In this document: positions 1 to 5,812 of the stretch, piece after piece
Layout: every line of letters begins with the position of its first letter
Numbering within the stretch: position 1 is the first letter of the stretch
Assembly: GCA_050486105.1 (NCBI GenBank)
Contig: JBJHCR010000378.1
Span: forward strand, 1-5,812
Length of the DNA: 5,812 bases
Reading direction: 5' to 3'
Origin: JAEXNA01 sp050486105
Lineage (GTDB): Bacteria; Vulcanimicrobiota; Xenobia; Xenobiales; JADMJV01
Made by a program: the position numbers and the translations under genes
The notes under the pieces: generated by a model
The model's database searches: none
The model's input: the letters and a program-made list of their open reading frames with translations, nothing else
Told to the model about the DNA's origin: nothing

Positions 1-1003
1 GCGCTCCTCCGGCTGCCAAGTGGCTTGAATATCCTGGCCCTGCCCCGTTTTTCTCTGACCATCCACTTCAAGGGTCCAGCGCCCACCTTCCACCGGCGAG
101 CCATTGTCCCAAACAAAGCTGTTGCTGAACTCAATCGGCTCTCCTGAACTCAAGTCGTAGGTGGGAAACTCTTCGCTGAACTTCAGGGCCTTCTGGTGGT
201 AGGTGACAGAATTCGAGAAGCTGTAACTTCCATCGTCGGCTGCCATGGTCAGTTCCAGGGTGTGCTCACCAGAGTACGGAGAACGAAAGCCGGGCAAAAT
301 GAGCGGCTGAAGATTTGACACCGGCGCGTTGAGTGGAACCTGTTCGCCGTTCACATAGAGCCTACGATACAGACTTCCGTGCCCTAGGAGACTGATATTG
401 TCGTATTCGATCCGTACGACAATTGTGTTTCCCGAGGTAGCTACGGCCTTCTTCGGCCAGATGTGATTATACCAAATCGAGTTGGTTTTGAAGGAAACCA
501 AAGTATTCCCTGATTCCTCCGGGGCCGGAAAGGTCCACCGGCACTCGATGAATCCAGGCTTCGTGGTAGCTTCCATGGAGGGGTATCCAATCCGATACCT
601 GGGAGCAACTTCCTCAAAAACATTTCCGAAAAGTGGGGTGAAGGCCGTTTGAACCCCATTCTCTTCTTGCAGATTACTCCAGTTACGCATCCCATGAGCG
701 TCATTCCCAAATGCCAGATTGTACTGGATGAGTTGAAACCCTGAACCTTGGGCCCTAAACTGCTCGGCGTCAAGGGGCTGGCCAAGATCGTCCTGGTCTT
801 CCTGAAACACCAACTCCACGGCTTGACCATACACCGACGGCTTAGTGCTCGCAGATGAAGCCGCCTGCCCCCCAGCCGCTCCCCCCGAACTTACCTCCCC
901 CGTCTCACATCCGGCGAGAAAAAGACTCAGTAGGCAAAGCAATAGCGTGAAAGCGTGAAAGCGTGAAAGCGTGAAAAACGCTCAACGACGAGTGAACCCT
1001 CAT
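1..1003 (-). CDS. Predicted surface lipoprotein of unknown function, 3' partial, out of frame with its start across an 8-bp repeat
   Basis: An uninterrupted reading frame runs from about 981 to the left edge. It encodes a hydrophobic stretch FTLLLCLLSLFLAGC (lipobox LAGC, Cys codon 909-907), then a Gly/Ser/Ala-rich linker typical of mature lipoproteins, then about 280 residues rich in beta-forming and aromatic residues, for example RWTFPAPEE, VVRIEYDNISLL, LYVNGEQV and RWTLEVDGQ. I do not recognise a family; a secreted or outer-surface beta-sandwich protein is an inference. The residue after the lipobox Cys is Glu, so the Asp+2 inner-membrane retention signal is absent. The lipobox frame has a TGA at 984-982 and no acceptable start after it: TTG at 942 has no Shine-Dalgarno and would leave no charged n-region. 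The good start, ATG at 1003 with a strong Shine-Dalgarno, is in another frame; as written it makes a 32-residue peptide ending at 905. The two frames meet at the octamer array at 945-976. Two or five units would give a continuous protein beginning MRVHSSLSVFHAFTL. The C-terminus lies outside the window. Confidence 0.75.
945..976 (-). repeat. Four perfect tandem copies of an 8-bp unit inside a signal-peptide coding region
   Basis: The plus strand reads GCGTGAAA at 945-952, 953-960, 961-968 and 969-976 with no mismatch; the coding strand reads TTTCACGC. The array lies between the lipoprotein start at 1003 and its lipobox at about 909. Eight is not a multiple of three, so each gain or loss of a unit shifts the reading frame. 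From the ATG to the first base of the lipobox-frame Phe codon at 960 is 43 bases, which is 1 modulo 3, so the four-copy state is out of frame. Removing two units or adding one makes it a multiple of three. Every frame of the repeat encodes residues tolerable in a signal peptide (F, H, A, T, L, S, R) and contains no stop, so the array can vary without destroying the ON-state signal. Confidence 0.95.
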
Positions 1004-1006
1004 CGG

Positions 1007-1015
1007 ACCTCCCCC
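1007..1015 (-). promoter_or_regulatory. Strong Shine-Dalgarno for the lipoprotein ATG at 1003
   Basis: The coding strand reads GGGGGAGGT, then CCG, then ATG. The GGAGGT core is a near-perfect match to the anti-Shine-Dalgarno, with a rather short spacer. It selects ATG 1003 as the start even though that start is out of frame with the lipoprotein body. No comparable site precedes any start codon in the lipobox frame. Confidence 0.7.
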
Positions 1016-1096
1016 AACAATGAAAACGATGTCTTGCAGAGCAAGTTCTTGGCCGGACTAAAGGGATCCTGCTAGAGTGAATTTCCCCATCTCGAT

Positions 1097-1221
1097 ATCA
1101 GTATTCCTCTCACCCCTCCGCCTCTGTGCCTCTGTGGTAATCCTCCCAAATCTTGCTCGCTCTCCCCCATCTGTGCCCTCCGTGCAAAATTCCCCACCCC
1201 ACTGCGTCCTCTGTGTAAATC
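1097..1221 (-). repeat. Three degenerate copies of a CACAGAGG-type intergenic repeat
   Basis: Read on the minus strand, three related blocks occur in the same orientation: ACACAGAGGACGCAG (about 1217-1203), GCACGGAGGGCACAGA (about 1185-1170) and ACCACAGAGGCACAGAGG (about 1138-1121). Each is built from the words CACAGAGG, CACGGAGG and GCACAGA, separated by GA-rich spacers. From memory, similar stretches translate in many bacterial genomes into spurious small ORFs of the TEAQR or RTQ type, which is also what the overlapping frames give here. I treat it as a dispersed intergenic repeat with no known function, not as coding sequence. Confidence 0.6.
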
Positions 1222-1256
1222 CAAATAAACCTCTCCCTCTCACCCTCCCACTACTC

Positions 1257-2717
1257 CTAAAGAATAAAACGCGACAGGTCCTTATCTTCCACCGCATCTT
1301 TGAGGCGCTCTCGAACGAACTCAGCATCCACCACGAGTTCGGAATCTGCCATGTCGGGAGCATCGAAGGAGATCTCTTCCAAAACTTTCTCGAGGATGGT
1401 GTGAAGGCGTCTGGCCCCGATATTTTCCGTACCCTCGTTCACTGAAGCGGCGATATCTGCCATTTCCTCTATGCCGTCATCGGCGAATTCGAGCCGGACA
1501 CCTTCAGTCTTAAGCAACTCGCGATACTGCCGAGTGAGGGAGTTCTCCGGCTCCACCAAGATCCTCTTGAAATCCTCACGAGTCAAGCTCTCAAGTTCCA
1601 CCCTGATTGGGAAACGCCCCTGCAATTCGGGGATCAGATCCGCAGGCTTTGAGACGTGGAAGGCCCCGGCTGCAATAAATAGGATGTGGTCGGTCTTGAC
1701 CGGGCCGTGCTTAGTGTTCACCGTGGACCCTTCGACGATGGGGAGGATGTCTCTTTGCACCCCTTCACGACTGACATCCGGTCCGGAGCCGGCCCGGCCG
1801 CGTCCGGCGATCTTGTCGATCTCATCGAGAAAAACGATCCCTCGTCGTTCAACTCGCTCTTTGGCCAGACTTCGGACCTCATCGCGATCGATGAGCTTCT
1901 GGGCTTCTTCGTGAGTGAGGATGGTGAGAGCCTCCGGCACCTTCAATCGTCGGGTTTTACGCCGCTTGGGCATCATGCCTCCCAAGATATCCTGGACATT
2001 GACACCCATGTCTTCCAAGCCGTGAGAACCCAAGAACGATAAACCGGGGGAGGAACTCTCCTCGACGTCGAGTTCCACATACCGAGCGTCGAGCTCTCCG
2101 GCCAGGAGTTGCCTCTTGAGCTCTTTTCGTTCCTCTGCGATCTCTTGCTCGGTGGGCTTGGATTCGGTTTCGGTGGCCTCGGGCCCAGGTGGCTGCATGC
2201 CGGACATCATCCCCATGGTCTGGGAGAACAGGGTTTGGAAAGGATTGACCACATTTGCGTTCTCGCGCTGTCGGGGTCCGGGGCAGAGGTGCTTCACCAA
2301 CCGCTCCACCGCCAAATCCCGGGCCTTTTCTTCGACGTGCTCGACCTTCTCGGTCTCCACCATCCTGACTGCGACTTCCACCAGATCACGAATGATGGTC
2401 TCCACATCTCGCCCAATGTAGCCCACCTCGGTGAACTTGGTGACCTCAACCTTAAGAAACGGAGCCTGCGCGAGTTTTGAAAGCCGACGAGCTATCTCAG
2501 TCTTACCCACACCGGTGGGTCCAATCATCAGAATATTCTTGGGGATAACCTCGTCCCGAAAATCTTCGGGGAGATACTCTCGCCGAAAACGGTTCCTGAG
2601 GGCTACAGCGACGGCTCTCTTGGCTTTGCCTTGACCGATCACATAGCGGTCGAGTTCTTCAACGATCTGCCTGGGAGTCATGCGATCCCCGAGGCGTGCT
2701 TCGGTCACCAAAGTCAT
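1257..2717 (-). CDS. hslU: ATP-dependent protease ATPase subunit HslU (ClpY)
   Basis: HslU is the cytosolic AAA+ unfoldase that forms a hexameric ring, unfolds substrate proteins with ATP and feeds them to the HslV peptidase. The 486-residue product matches the family along its length: MTPRQIVEELDRYVIGQ near the N-terminus, Walker A GPTGVGKT (66-73), pore loop GYIGRD (99-104), a variable I-domain (about 110-260) with acidic and Met/Gly-rich segments, Walker B IVFLDEID (294-301), sensor 1 region FIAAGAFH (347-354), arginine finger in LQGRFPIRVEL (Arg368), sensor 2 motif IGARRLHT (433-440) and the conserved C-terminal tail DLSRFIL that inserts into HslV. All catalytic motifs are intact. It is somewhat longer than E. 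coli HslU, through the I-domain and a 12-residue N-terminal extension. I prefer ATG 2717 because AGGA (2728-2725) sits 7 bases upstream, three bases past the previous gene's stop; ATG 2681 (residue 13) aligns better with family N-termini and remains possible. hslV is not adjacent. Confidence 0.97.
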   Translation of the reverse strand: MTLVTEARLGDRMTPRQIVEELDRYVIGQGKAKRAVAVALRNRFRREYLPEDFRDEVIPKNILMIGPTGVGKTEIARRLSKLAQAPFLKVEVTKFTEVGYIGRDVETIIRDLVEVAVRMVETEKVEHVEEKARDLAVERLVKHLCPGPRQRENANVVNPFQTLFSQTMGMMSGMQPPGPEATETESKPTEQEIAEERKELKRQLLAGELDARYVELDVEESSSPGLSFLGSHGLEDMGVNVQDILGGMMPKRRKTRRLKVPEALTILTHEEAQKLIDRDEVRSLAKERVERRGIVFLDEIDKIAGRGRAGSGPDVSREGVQRDILPIVEGSTVNTKHGPVKTDHILFIAAGAFHVSKPADLIPELQGRFPIRVELESLTREDFKRILVEPENSLTRQYRELLKTEGVRLEFADDGIEEMADIAASVNEGTENIGARRLHTILEKVLEEISFDAPDMADSELVVDAEFVRERLKDAVEDKDLSRFIL

Positions 2718-2720
2718 TCC

Positions 2721-3644
2721 CTATTCCTGCCCTTCGCTGAGCCGTTCGATACGAACGACATTCTCCTTGTCAAACTTGTCCTCACTGTCTTTCCCGGAGC
2801 GAAAAACGATCGGGGTACTCAATAAAAGTCCTTTTGAGGTCTTACCGCGCACAGTGGTCAACTCGTCTAACCGAATAGTGTTTCCAAACTCTACACTTTG
2901 AACGTCCTCCAGGGACAGCTTCAAGGACCCCGTCCCGGTCTCAAAGTCCACCCGTTCCTGGCGCCACTCACCGTAGATCACTTCCCCACTCCGGAGTTCC
3001 AGGGCCCAAGCAGCACTCTCCTTGCGAGCTGTATCCGAAGGCTCGGACAAGGTGCCTTGTCCCTGGTTCTCGAGGTTGGGAGACCCGGTGGGCACTCGGT
3101 GCTCTCCGAGAGGTACGGCTGGCTCGCCCACGATGTACTCCGCCTCAGGACCTGGAGGATGGCCCACCCGACCTTGACCAGCCGGGCCTGGCACTTGAAA
3201 TCCGGCGGAAAACTCCAACAGGTTGAGCTGAAATCGATCTCCAGACAGAGGCTCATTCCATAAGAGAGTCTTGTATACGATCAGGCCTCTGCCTTCTCTT
3301 CGCAGAGCCACTAAGGCCGGGGAATCCAGGGCAAACTGGAGCAGTGGAATGGTATCTCCCTCAACTTCCACGCTTCCGTAACTAGCCTTCCCGGTTTCGG
3401 GAGCCTTCAATTCCGGCAGGAACACTGTGACCTGCCCTACGCTGGTCTGAACCGGATGAAATCCGTAACTGACCGCTACCGTGGCTACCCCAGGACGCTT
3501 CTTGCCTCCTAGGACGCCCTTTTCGGGCTTGTTCCGGAACTGCTCGGGCAACAGATAATAGGGTTGCATCCCGAACGTCTCCGCNNNNNNNNNNTATGCA
3601 GAGTGCCGGATACCCTCGTTGTTTTCTTCGCGAGTATTGAACAC
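2721..3644 (-). CDS. Protein of unknown function translationally linked to hslU, interrupted by an assembly gap
   Basis: If the ten Ns are taken literally the frame stays open and gives about 307 residues from GTG 3644. I do not recognise the family. Visible parts: a short charged N-terminus (FNTREENNEGIRHS) right of the gap; a segment with alternating hydrophobic residues (about 50-150, including VATVAVSYGF, GQVTVFLPELK and FQLNLLEFSAGF); a Gly/Pro-rich, probably disordered linker (about 150-205); and a C-terminal part (about 212-300) with AWALELRSGEVIYGEW and SLKLSLEDVQSVEF. The latter resembles the common 'L.L..G..I.G.......G.L.L.L..V..I' beta-barrel pattern of small Sm-like modules, and the following stretch to VVRIERL may be a second copy. 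No signal peptide or membrane helix is seen. The start is uncertain: GTG 3644 and ATG 3646 (different frame) share one Shine-Dalgarno, and ATG 3569 left of the gap has GGAG upstream. The stop is 3 bases before hslU, which suggests a linked role, but none can be assigned. Confidence 0.65.
   Translation of the reverse strand: MFNTREENNEGIRHSAXXXXAETFGMQPYYLLPEQFRNKPEKGVLGGKKRPGVATVAVSYGFHPVQTSVGQVTVFLPELKAPETGKASYGSVEVEGDTIPLLQFALDSPALVALRREGRGLIVYKTLLWNEPLSGDRFQLNLLEFSAGFQVPGPAGQGRVGHPPGPEAEYIVGEPAVPLGEHRVPTGSPNLENQGQGTLSEPSDTARKESAAWALELRSGEVIYGEWRQERVDFETGTGSLKLSLEDVQSVEFGNTIRLDELTTVRGKTSKGLLLSTPIVFRSGKDSEDKFDKENVVRIERLSEGQE
2725..2728 (-). promoter_or_regulatory. Shine-Dalgarno of hslU, inside the upstream gene's last codons
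   Basis: The coding strand reads AGGA, a 7-base spacer containing the TAG stop of the upstream gene, then ATG at 2717. Because the ribosome-binding site overlaps the end of the preceding gene and the intergenic gap is 3 bases, hslU translation is probably coupled to that gene. Confidence 0.6.
3585..3594. other. Assembly gap of ten Ns
   Basis: Ten consecutive undetermined bases lie within the gene upstream of hslU. The number may be an estimate or a placeholder, so the true distance and reading frame across it are unknown. The codon flanking it on the right starts TA, so the next residue is Tyr unless it is a stop. Confidence 1.
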
Positions 3645-3653
3645 ATTCTGCTT

Positions 3654-3659
3654 CTCCTC
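3654..3659 (-). promoter_or_regulatory. Shine-Dalgarno upstream of the gene at 3644
   Basis: The coding strand reads GAGGAG, 7 bases before an ATG at 3646 and 9 bases before the GTG at 3644. The two candidate starts overlap as ATGTG in different frames. Only the GTG frame joins the body of the gene if the gap is exactly ten bases. Confidence 0.5.
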
Positions 3660-3696
3660 GAAATTCCTCTGTAGACGAGCATCGGATAATACTTAA

Positions 3697-4041
3697 TTAT
3701 TCATTCCGAAGCGCAACTAGAATCTTGTTATACAGAGTGCGCGTCAGGTCCATTTCCTCAAAAATCTCATCGCGCTTGTACTTTTCAGCTTTTAGGTTTT
3801 TGTATTGCTCGATTTGTTCAGGTGTCGGGGTTTCGCCAAAAACCTGAAAGCTCAGGACACGAGTATTCTTGTCAGCTAGTGCATTCCTCAATCCGGAGAC
3901 GGACTCAACCACCCGAATTCCGTAAGCTTCGGGGTCGCTGAACTCTTCTCTCAAATGGGAACTCATTTGCCCGAGGGCTGAGGTCCCTAACAATAAAACT
4001 AAGAGAAACGTTAGTGTACTCCGCAAAGTTGCTCCTTTCAT
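3697..4041 (-). CDS. Small exported protein of unknown function
   Basis: The predicted product has 114 residues. It begins with a classical Sec signal peptide: a positive n-region (MKGATLR), a hydrophobic core TLTFLLVLLLGTS and a likely signal peptidase I site ALG|Q after residue 24. There is no lipobox Cys, so it is predicted to be released into the periplasm or outside. The mature part, about 90 residues, is charged and lacks cysteines. It contains GIRVVESVSGLRNALADK, a probable strand VLSFQVFGE, and a helical, Lys/Glu-rich C-terminal half (PTPEQIEQYKNLKAEKYKRD onward). I do not recognise a family. I chose ATG 4041 over ATG 4065 because it gives a normal n-region and makes an ATGA overlap with the stop of the histidine kinase gene, a typical coupled start. 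The Shine-Dalgarno is weak (GAAG directly adjacent), consistent with coupling. It ends 52 bases before the next candidate start. Confidence 0.75.
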   Translation of the reverse strand: MKGATLRSTLTFLLVLLLGTSALGQMSSHLREEFSDPEAYGIRVVESVSGLRNALADKNTRVLSFQVFGETPTPEQIEQYKNLKAEKYKRDEIFEEMDLTRTLYNKILVALRNE

Positions 4042-5812
4042 CTTCGAAGAAACTCGTGATACCAAGATGCGACGGGCTCCAGTTCCCCGTCTCCATCTGG
4101 AGGTGGAATTTCAGGAAGTCGAAACCAGAAGGTCGAGCCTTTCCCCAGCTTCGAGGTGACCCCTGCCTGACCCCCGAGGCTCTCCACCAGCATCCTGGAA
4201 ATATGCAAACCGAGCCCCGTTCCTCGAACAAGCCTGGATGAGGGCCCGCTCAAACGATGAAAACGACGGAAGACGTAGGGAAGATCTTCTTCCGGAATTC
4301 CGGGTCCATCATCGACGACCTCAAAAAGAATGGTCCCAGACTCAATCTCCCGGCGACATCGAACCTCGACTCGTCCACCTTCCGGGGTGTATTTGAGAGC
4401 ATTGGACACTAGGTTGTTCAGAACCTGATCCAACTGGTCCCGATCGGTGACCAGGCTCAGGTCCTCGGGTTCAACTTGACAACTCAATTTGTGCGACCTT
4501 CCAGAATAGGCGTACAGAGTCACCACCTGGCGAATCACCTCCGCTGGACAAACCTTGCTGTACACATGGTTTTTAACTCCGGCTTCCAATCGAGCCTGAT
4601 GAAGTAGGTTGTCGAACATCCGAGTGACTCGGTCAATTTCGAAGTTGATGACCTCCAAGGCCTCAGTTTGAGCCTCCTTGTCCAGCTTCTCTCCGTGCTT
4701 GAGAAGAGTGAGCGCATAGCCTTTCATGGCAGTCAAAGGGGTCTTCAAATCGTGAGACAGGGCGGCAGCGTAGTCCGACTTCATCTCCTCAAGCAATTTC
4801 TTCTCGGTGATGTCCCGAAAGAGGACCACCGCGCCCAGCAGGTCTCCCCGATCAGCCACCACGGAATAAGTGGAAGAGACAAAGCGTAGATCTCCCCGTT
4901 TATTGGTGATGGTTCCTTCCACCGTCAACCCGCTATCCATCAAGGCTTGATCCGCCAGAAGGGTCAAGAGCGGGCAGTTCTCTTGGCATCCACCTTGCTG
5001 CTCGCTCAGCTTACAGAAATAGCGCCCCTGCATAACTTCTGAACATGGGCGGCCGATGGCTTCCTCGGAGCGCCACCCGGTGATCAGCTCAGCAGCGGGA
5101 TTGAAAGAGGTGATCTTTTTCTCCCAATCCAAGGTGAGCACTCCATCAGCCATACTCTCCAAAACAGCTCTAGCAACCACTCGTTCGACGTCTGAACCGG
5201 TAACCAACATGGTATTTTCCAAAAAGAGTGCAGACTGATAGGCCGTCAAGCGTGCCAGATCTATTTCATCAGGGGAGAAGCGGTGGAGCCGGCGATGCCC
5301 AAAGAGAACGGCACCCAGAACTCTGCCTTCTATCTCTAGAGGAAGGACCAGCGCCGAGATCAGACCCAAGGAGTCGAGGAATCGATCTCGACGACGTCCG
5401 GTTCGTTGATAACGGTAGATCTCGCCTTGCTCCAGAACTTTCTTCCCGAGTGAACCCAGGTTCTCTACAACGATTGAACTCGTGAGCTTTTCCTCGAGCC
5501 CTCCCCCACCCCAAATTCGCACTCGACCCGTTTCCTTGACCAGAATGATCGAAACGTCAACCTCGAGCAACTGCTGAGCTTGCTTGGCCAACCGTGGAAG
5601 ACGGGACTTGAGCTGAGTCGAAGTGAGCATCTCCGAAGCCTGCCGATACCAATTAGAGAGAGCCTCAGCTCGCCTTTCTCCCCGTTCGAGGGCTGGTTGC
5701 AGACGCTTTGAGATTTTCCGGCGATCACGAAGCTCTGCACTCAATTTTTGGACTTTGCGACGCAAAGAGGCCGTCTCTCTCGAACTGAGCACCGACTCAA
5801 CCAAGAGTGAGA
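4038..5812 (-). CDS. Cytosolic GAF-PAS sensor histidine kinase, probably 5' partial
   Basis: This is a two-component sensor kinase: it autophosphorylates on His and passes the phosphate to a response regulator not seen here. Numbering from TTG 5804 gives 588 residues, but the frame is open to the right edge, so the true start may lie beyond. Order of parts: a basic, coiled-coil-like N-terminus (1-55); a GAF-like domain (about 60-200, with VDVSIILVKE and LISALVLPLEIEGRVLGAVLFG); a PAS domain (about 205-335, VLESMADGVLTLDWEKKI to VVLFRDITEKK) carrying Cys254, Cys264, Cys273 and Cys277; HisKA with H-box ALSHDLKTPLTAMKGY (His351); and HATPase_c with N-box NNLVSNALKYTP (Asn464/Asn468), G1 DDGPGIP (498-504) and G2 GTGLGL (528-533). 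All catalytic motifs are intact. No transmembrane helix is visible, so it should sense a cytoplasmic or diffusible cue. A 25-residue tail follows the ATPase core. Its TGA overlaps the ATG of the small exported protein gene. Confidence 0.93.
   Translation of the reverse strand, partial: SLLVESVLSSRETASLRRKVQKLSAELRDRRKISKRLQPALERGERRAEALSNWYRQASEMLTSTQLKSRLPRLAKQAQQLLEVDVSIILVKETGRVRIWGGGGLEEKLTSSIVVENLGSLGKKVLEQGEIYRYQRTGRRRDRFLDSLGLISALVLPLEIEGRVLGAVLFGHRRLHRFSPDEIDLARLTAYQSALFLENTMLVTGSDVERVVARAVLESMADGVLTLDWEKKITSFNPAAELITGWRSEEAIGRPCSEVMQGRYFCKLSEQQGGCQENCPLLTLLADQALMDSGLTVEGTITNKRGDLRFVSSTYSVVADRGDLLGAVVLFRDITEKKLLEEMKSDYAAALSHDLKTPLTAMKGYALTLLKHGEKLDKEAQTEALEVINFEIDRVTRMFDNLLHQARLEAGVKNHVYSKVCPAEVIRQVVTLYAYSGRSHKLSCQVEPEDLSLVTDRDQLDQVLNNLVSNALKYTPEGGRVEVRCRREIESGTILFEVVDDGPGIPEEDLPYVFRRFHRLSGPSSRLVRGTGLGLHISRMLVESLGGQAGVTSKLGKGSTFWFRLPEIPPPDGDGELEPVASWYHEFLRR

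Larger units (their letters stand above)
1004..1256. other. Intergenic region between hslU and the lipoprotein gene
   Basis: This 253-bp stretch holds no credible gene. The part nearest hslU (about 1226-1256) is almost pure pyrimidine on the plus strand, meaning a purine-rich transcript after the hslU stop. The middle holds the degenerate CACAGAGG-type repeats described separately. Near the lipoprotein start there is a small perfect inverted repeat, CTTGC-AGA-GCAAG, at 1033-1045, which could be a short hairpin in the leader or an operator half-site pair; it is too short to call. I see no stem plus T-run typical of an intrinsic terminator after hslU and no convincing -35/-10 pair for the lipoprotein gene. 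Confidence 0.6.

Noticed and set aside
441..830. Minus-strand open frame of 129 codons within the lipoprotein region
   Set aside because: It is an alternative frame of the lipoprotein body; the lipobox frame is longer, runs to the window edge and has a more protein-like composition.
1033..1045. CTTGC-AGA-GCAAG inverted repeat upstream of the lipoprotein gene
   Set aside because: Five-base arms with a three-base loop arise often by chance; there is no T-run and no second copy to support an operator or terminator.
1058..1363. Minus-strand open frame of 101 codons across the intergenic repeat
   Set aside because: It overlaps the end of hslU in another frame and encodes low-complexity TEAQRRRGER-like sequence derived from the repeat.
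1077..1445. Plus-strand open frame of 122 codons beginning in the intergenic region
   Set aside because: It translates the CACAGAGG-type repeats and then runs antisense through the 3' end of hslU. Such frames are typical artefacts of this repeat, and it lacks a ribosome-binding site.
1471..2634. Several plus-strand open frames antisense to hslU
   Set aside because: They are shadows of the conserved HslU coding frame, with Ser/Arg-rich composition and no homology that I recognise.
3686..3716. Possible promoter (TTGCGC, 19-base spacer, TATTAT on the minus strand) and an ATAAT/ATTAT inverted repeat before the gene at 3644
   Set aside because: The -35 is poor and the spacer long; the AT-rich inverted repeat has 5-base arms only and no T-run. 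It could drive the hslU pair but the evidence is too thin to annotate.
4041..4065. Upstream ATG (4065) as the start of the small exported protein
   Set aside because: It adds eight residues in front of a complete n-region and lacks a Shine-Dalgarno; ATG 4041 with its ATGA overlap is the simpler choice.

Overview
This window reads as chromosomal DNA from a diderm (Gram-negative type) bacterium with moderate to high GC. It carries a lipoprotein signal with an LAGC lipobox, a secreted protein with a classical Sec signal ending in ALG-Q, an HslU ATPase and a modular histidine kinase. The HslU sequence style (for example the VPEALTILTHEEAQKLID stretch) and the short degenerate 'CACAGAGG' repeats between genes remind me of Acidobacteriota, deltaproteobacterial or PVC-type genomes. 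That is an impression, not a demonstrated assignment. A run of ten Ns marks a scaffold join, so this is probably a draft or metagenome assembly.

Every gene lies on the minus strand, so the window is transcribed from right to left. From the right edge: a cytosolic sensor histidine kinase (GAF, Cys-rich PAS, HisKA, HATPase_c; 5' end probably outside the window) overlaps by an ATGA junction a 114-residue exported protein of unknown function. About 50 bp later comes a gene of unknown function, interrupted by the N gap, whose C-terminal part looks like a small beta-rich domain. Three bases after its stop is hslU, the unfoldase of the HslUV (ClpYQ) protease. The tight spacing suggests at least two translationally coupled pairs and possibly one operon joining signal sensing, an envelope protein and proteolysis. 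hslV, the usual immediate upstream neighbour of hslU, is not present in the window.

Below hslU there is a 253-bp intergenic region with three degenerate copies of a CACAGAGG-type motif. It is followed by a gene for a large predicted lipoprotein that runs off the left edge. This gene is the most notable item. Its only good start (an ATG with a strong GGGGGAGGT Shine-Dalgarno) is out of frame with the lipobox and the 300-residue body. The two frames are separated by four perfect tandem copies of the octamer GCGTGAAA (TTTCACGC on the coding strand). Two or five copies would restore a continuous lipoprotein. This is the layout of a phase-variable contingency locus caught in the OFF state, although an assembly or indel error is a live alternative.
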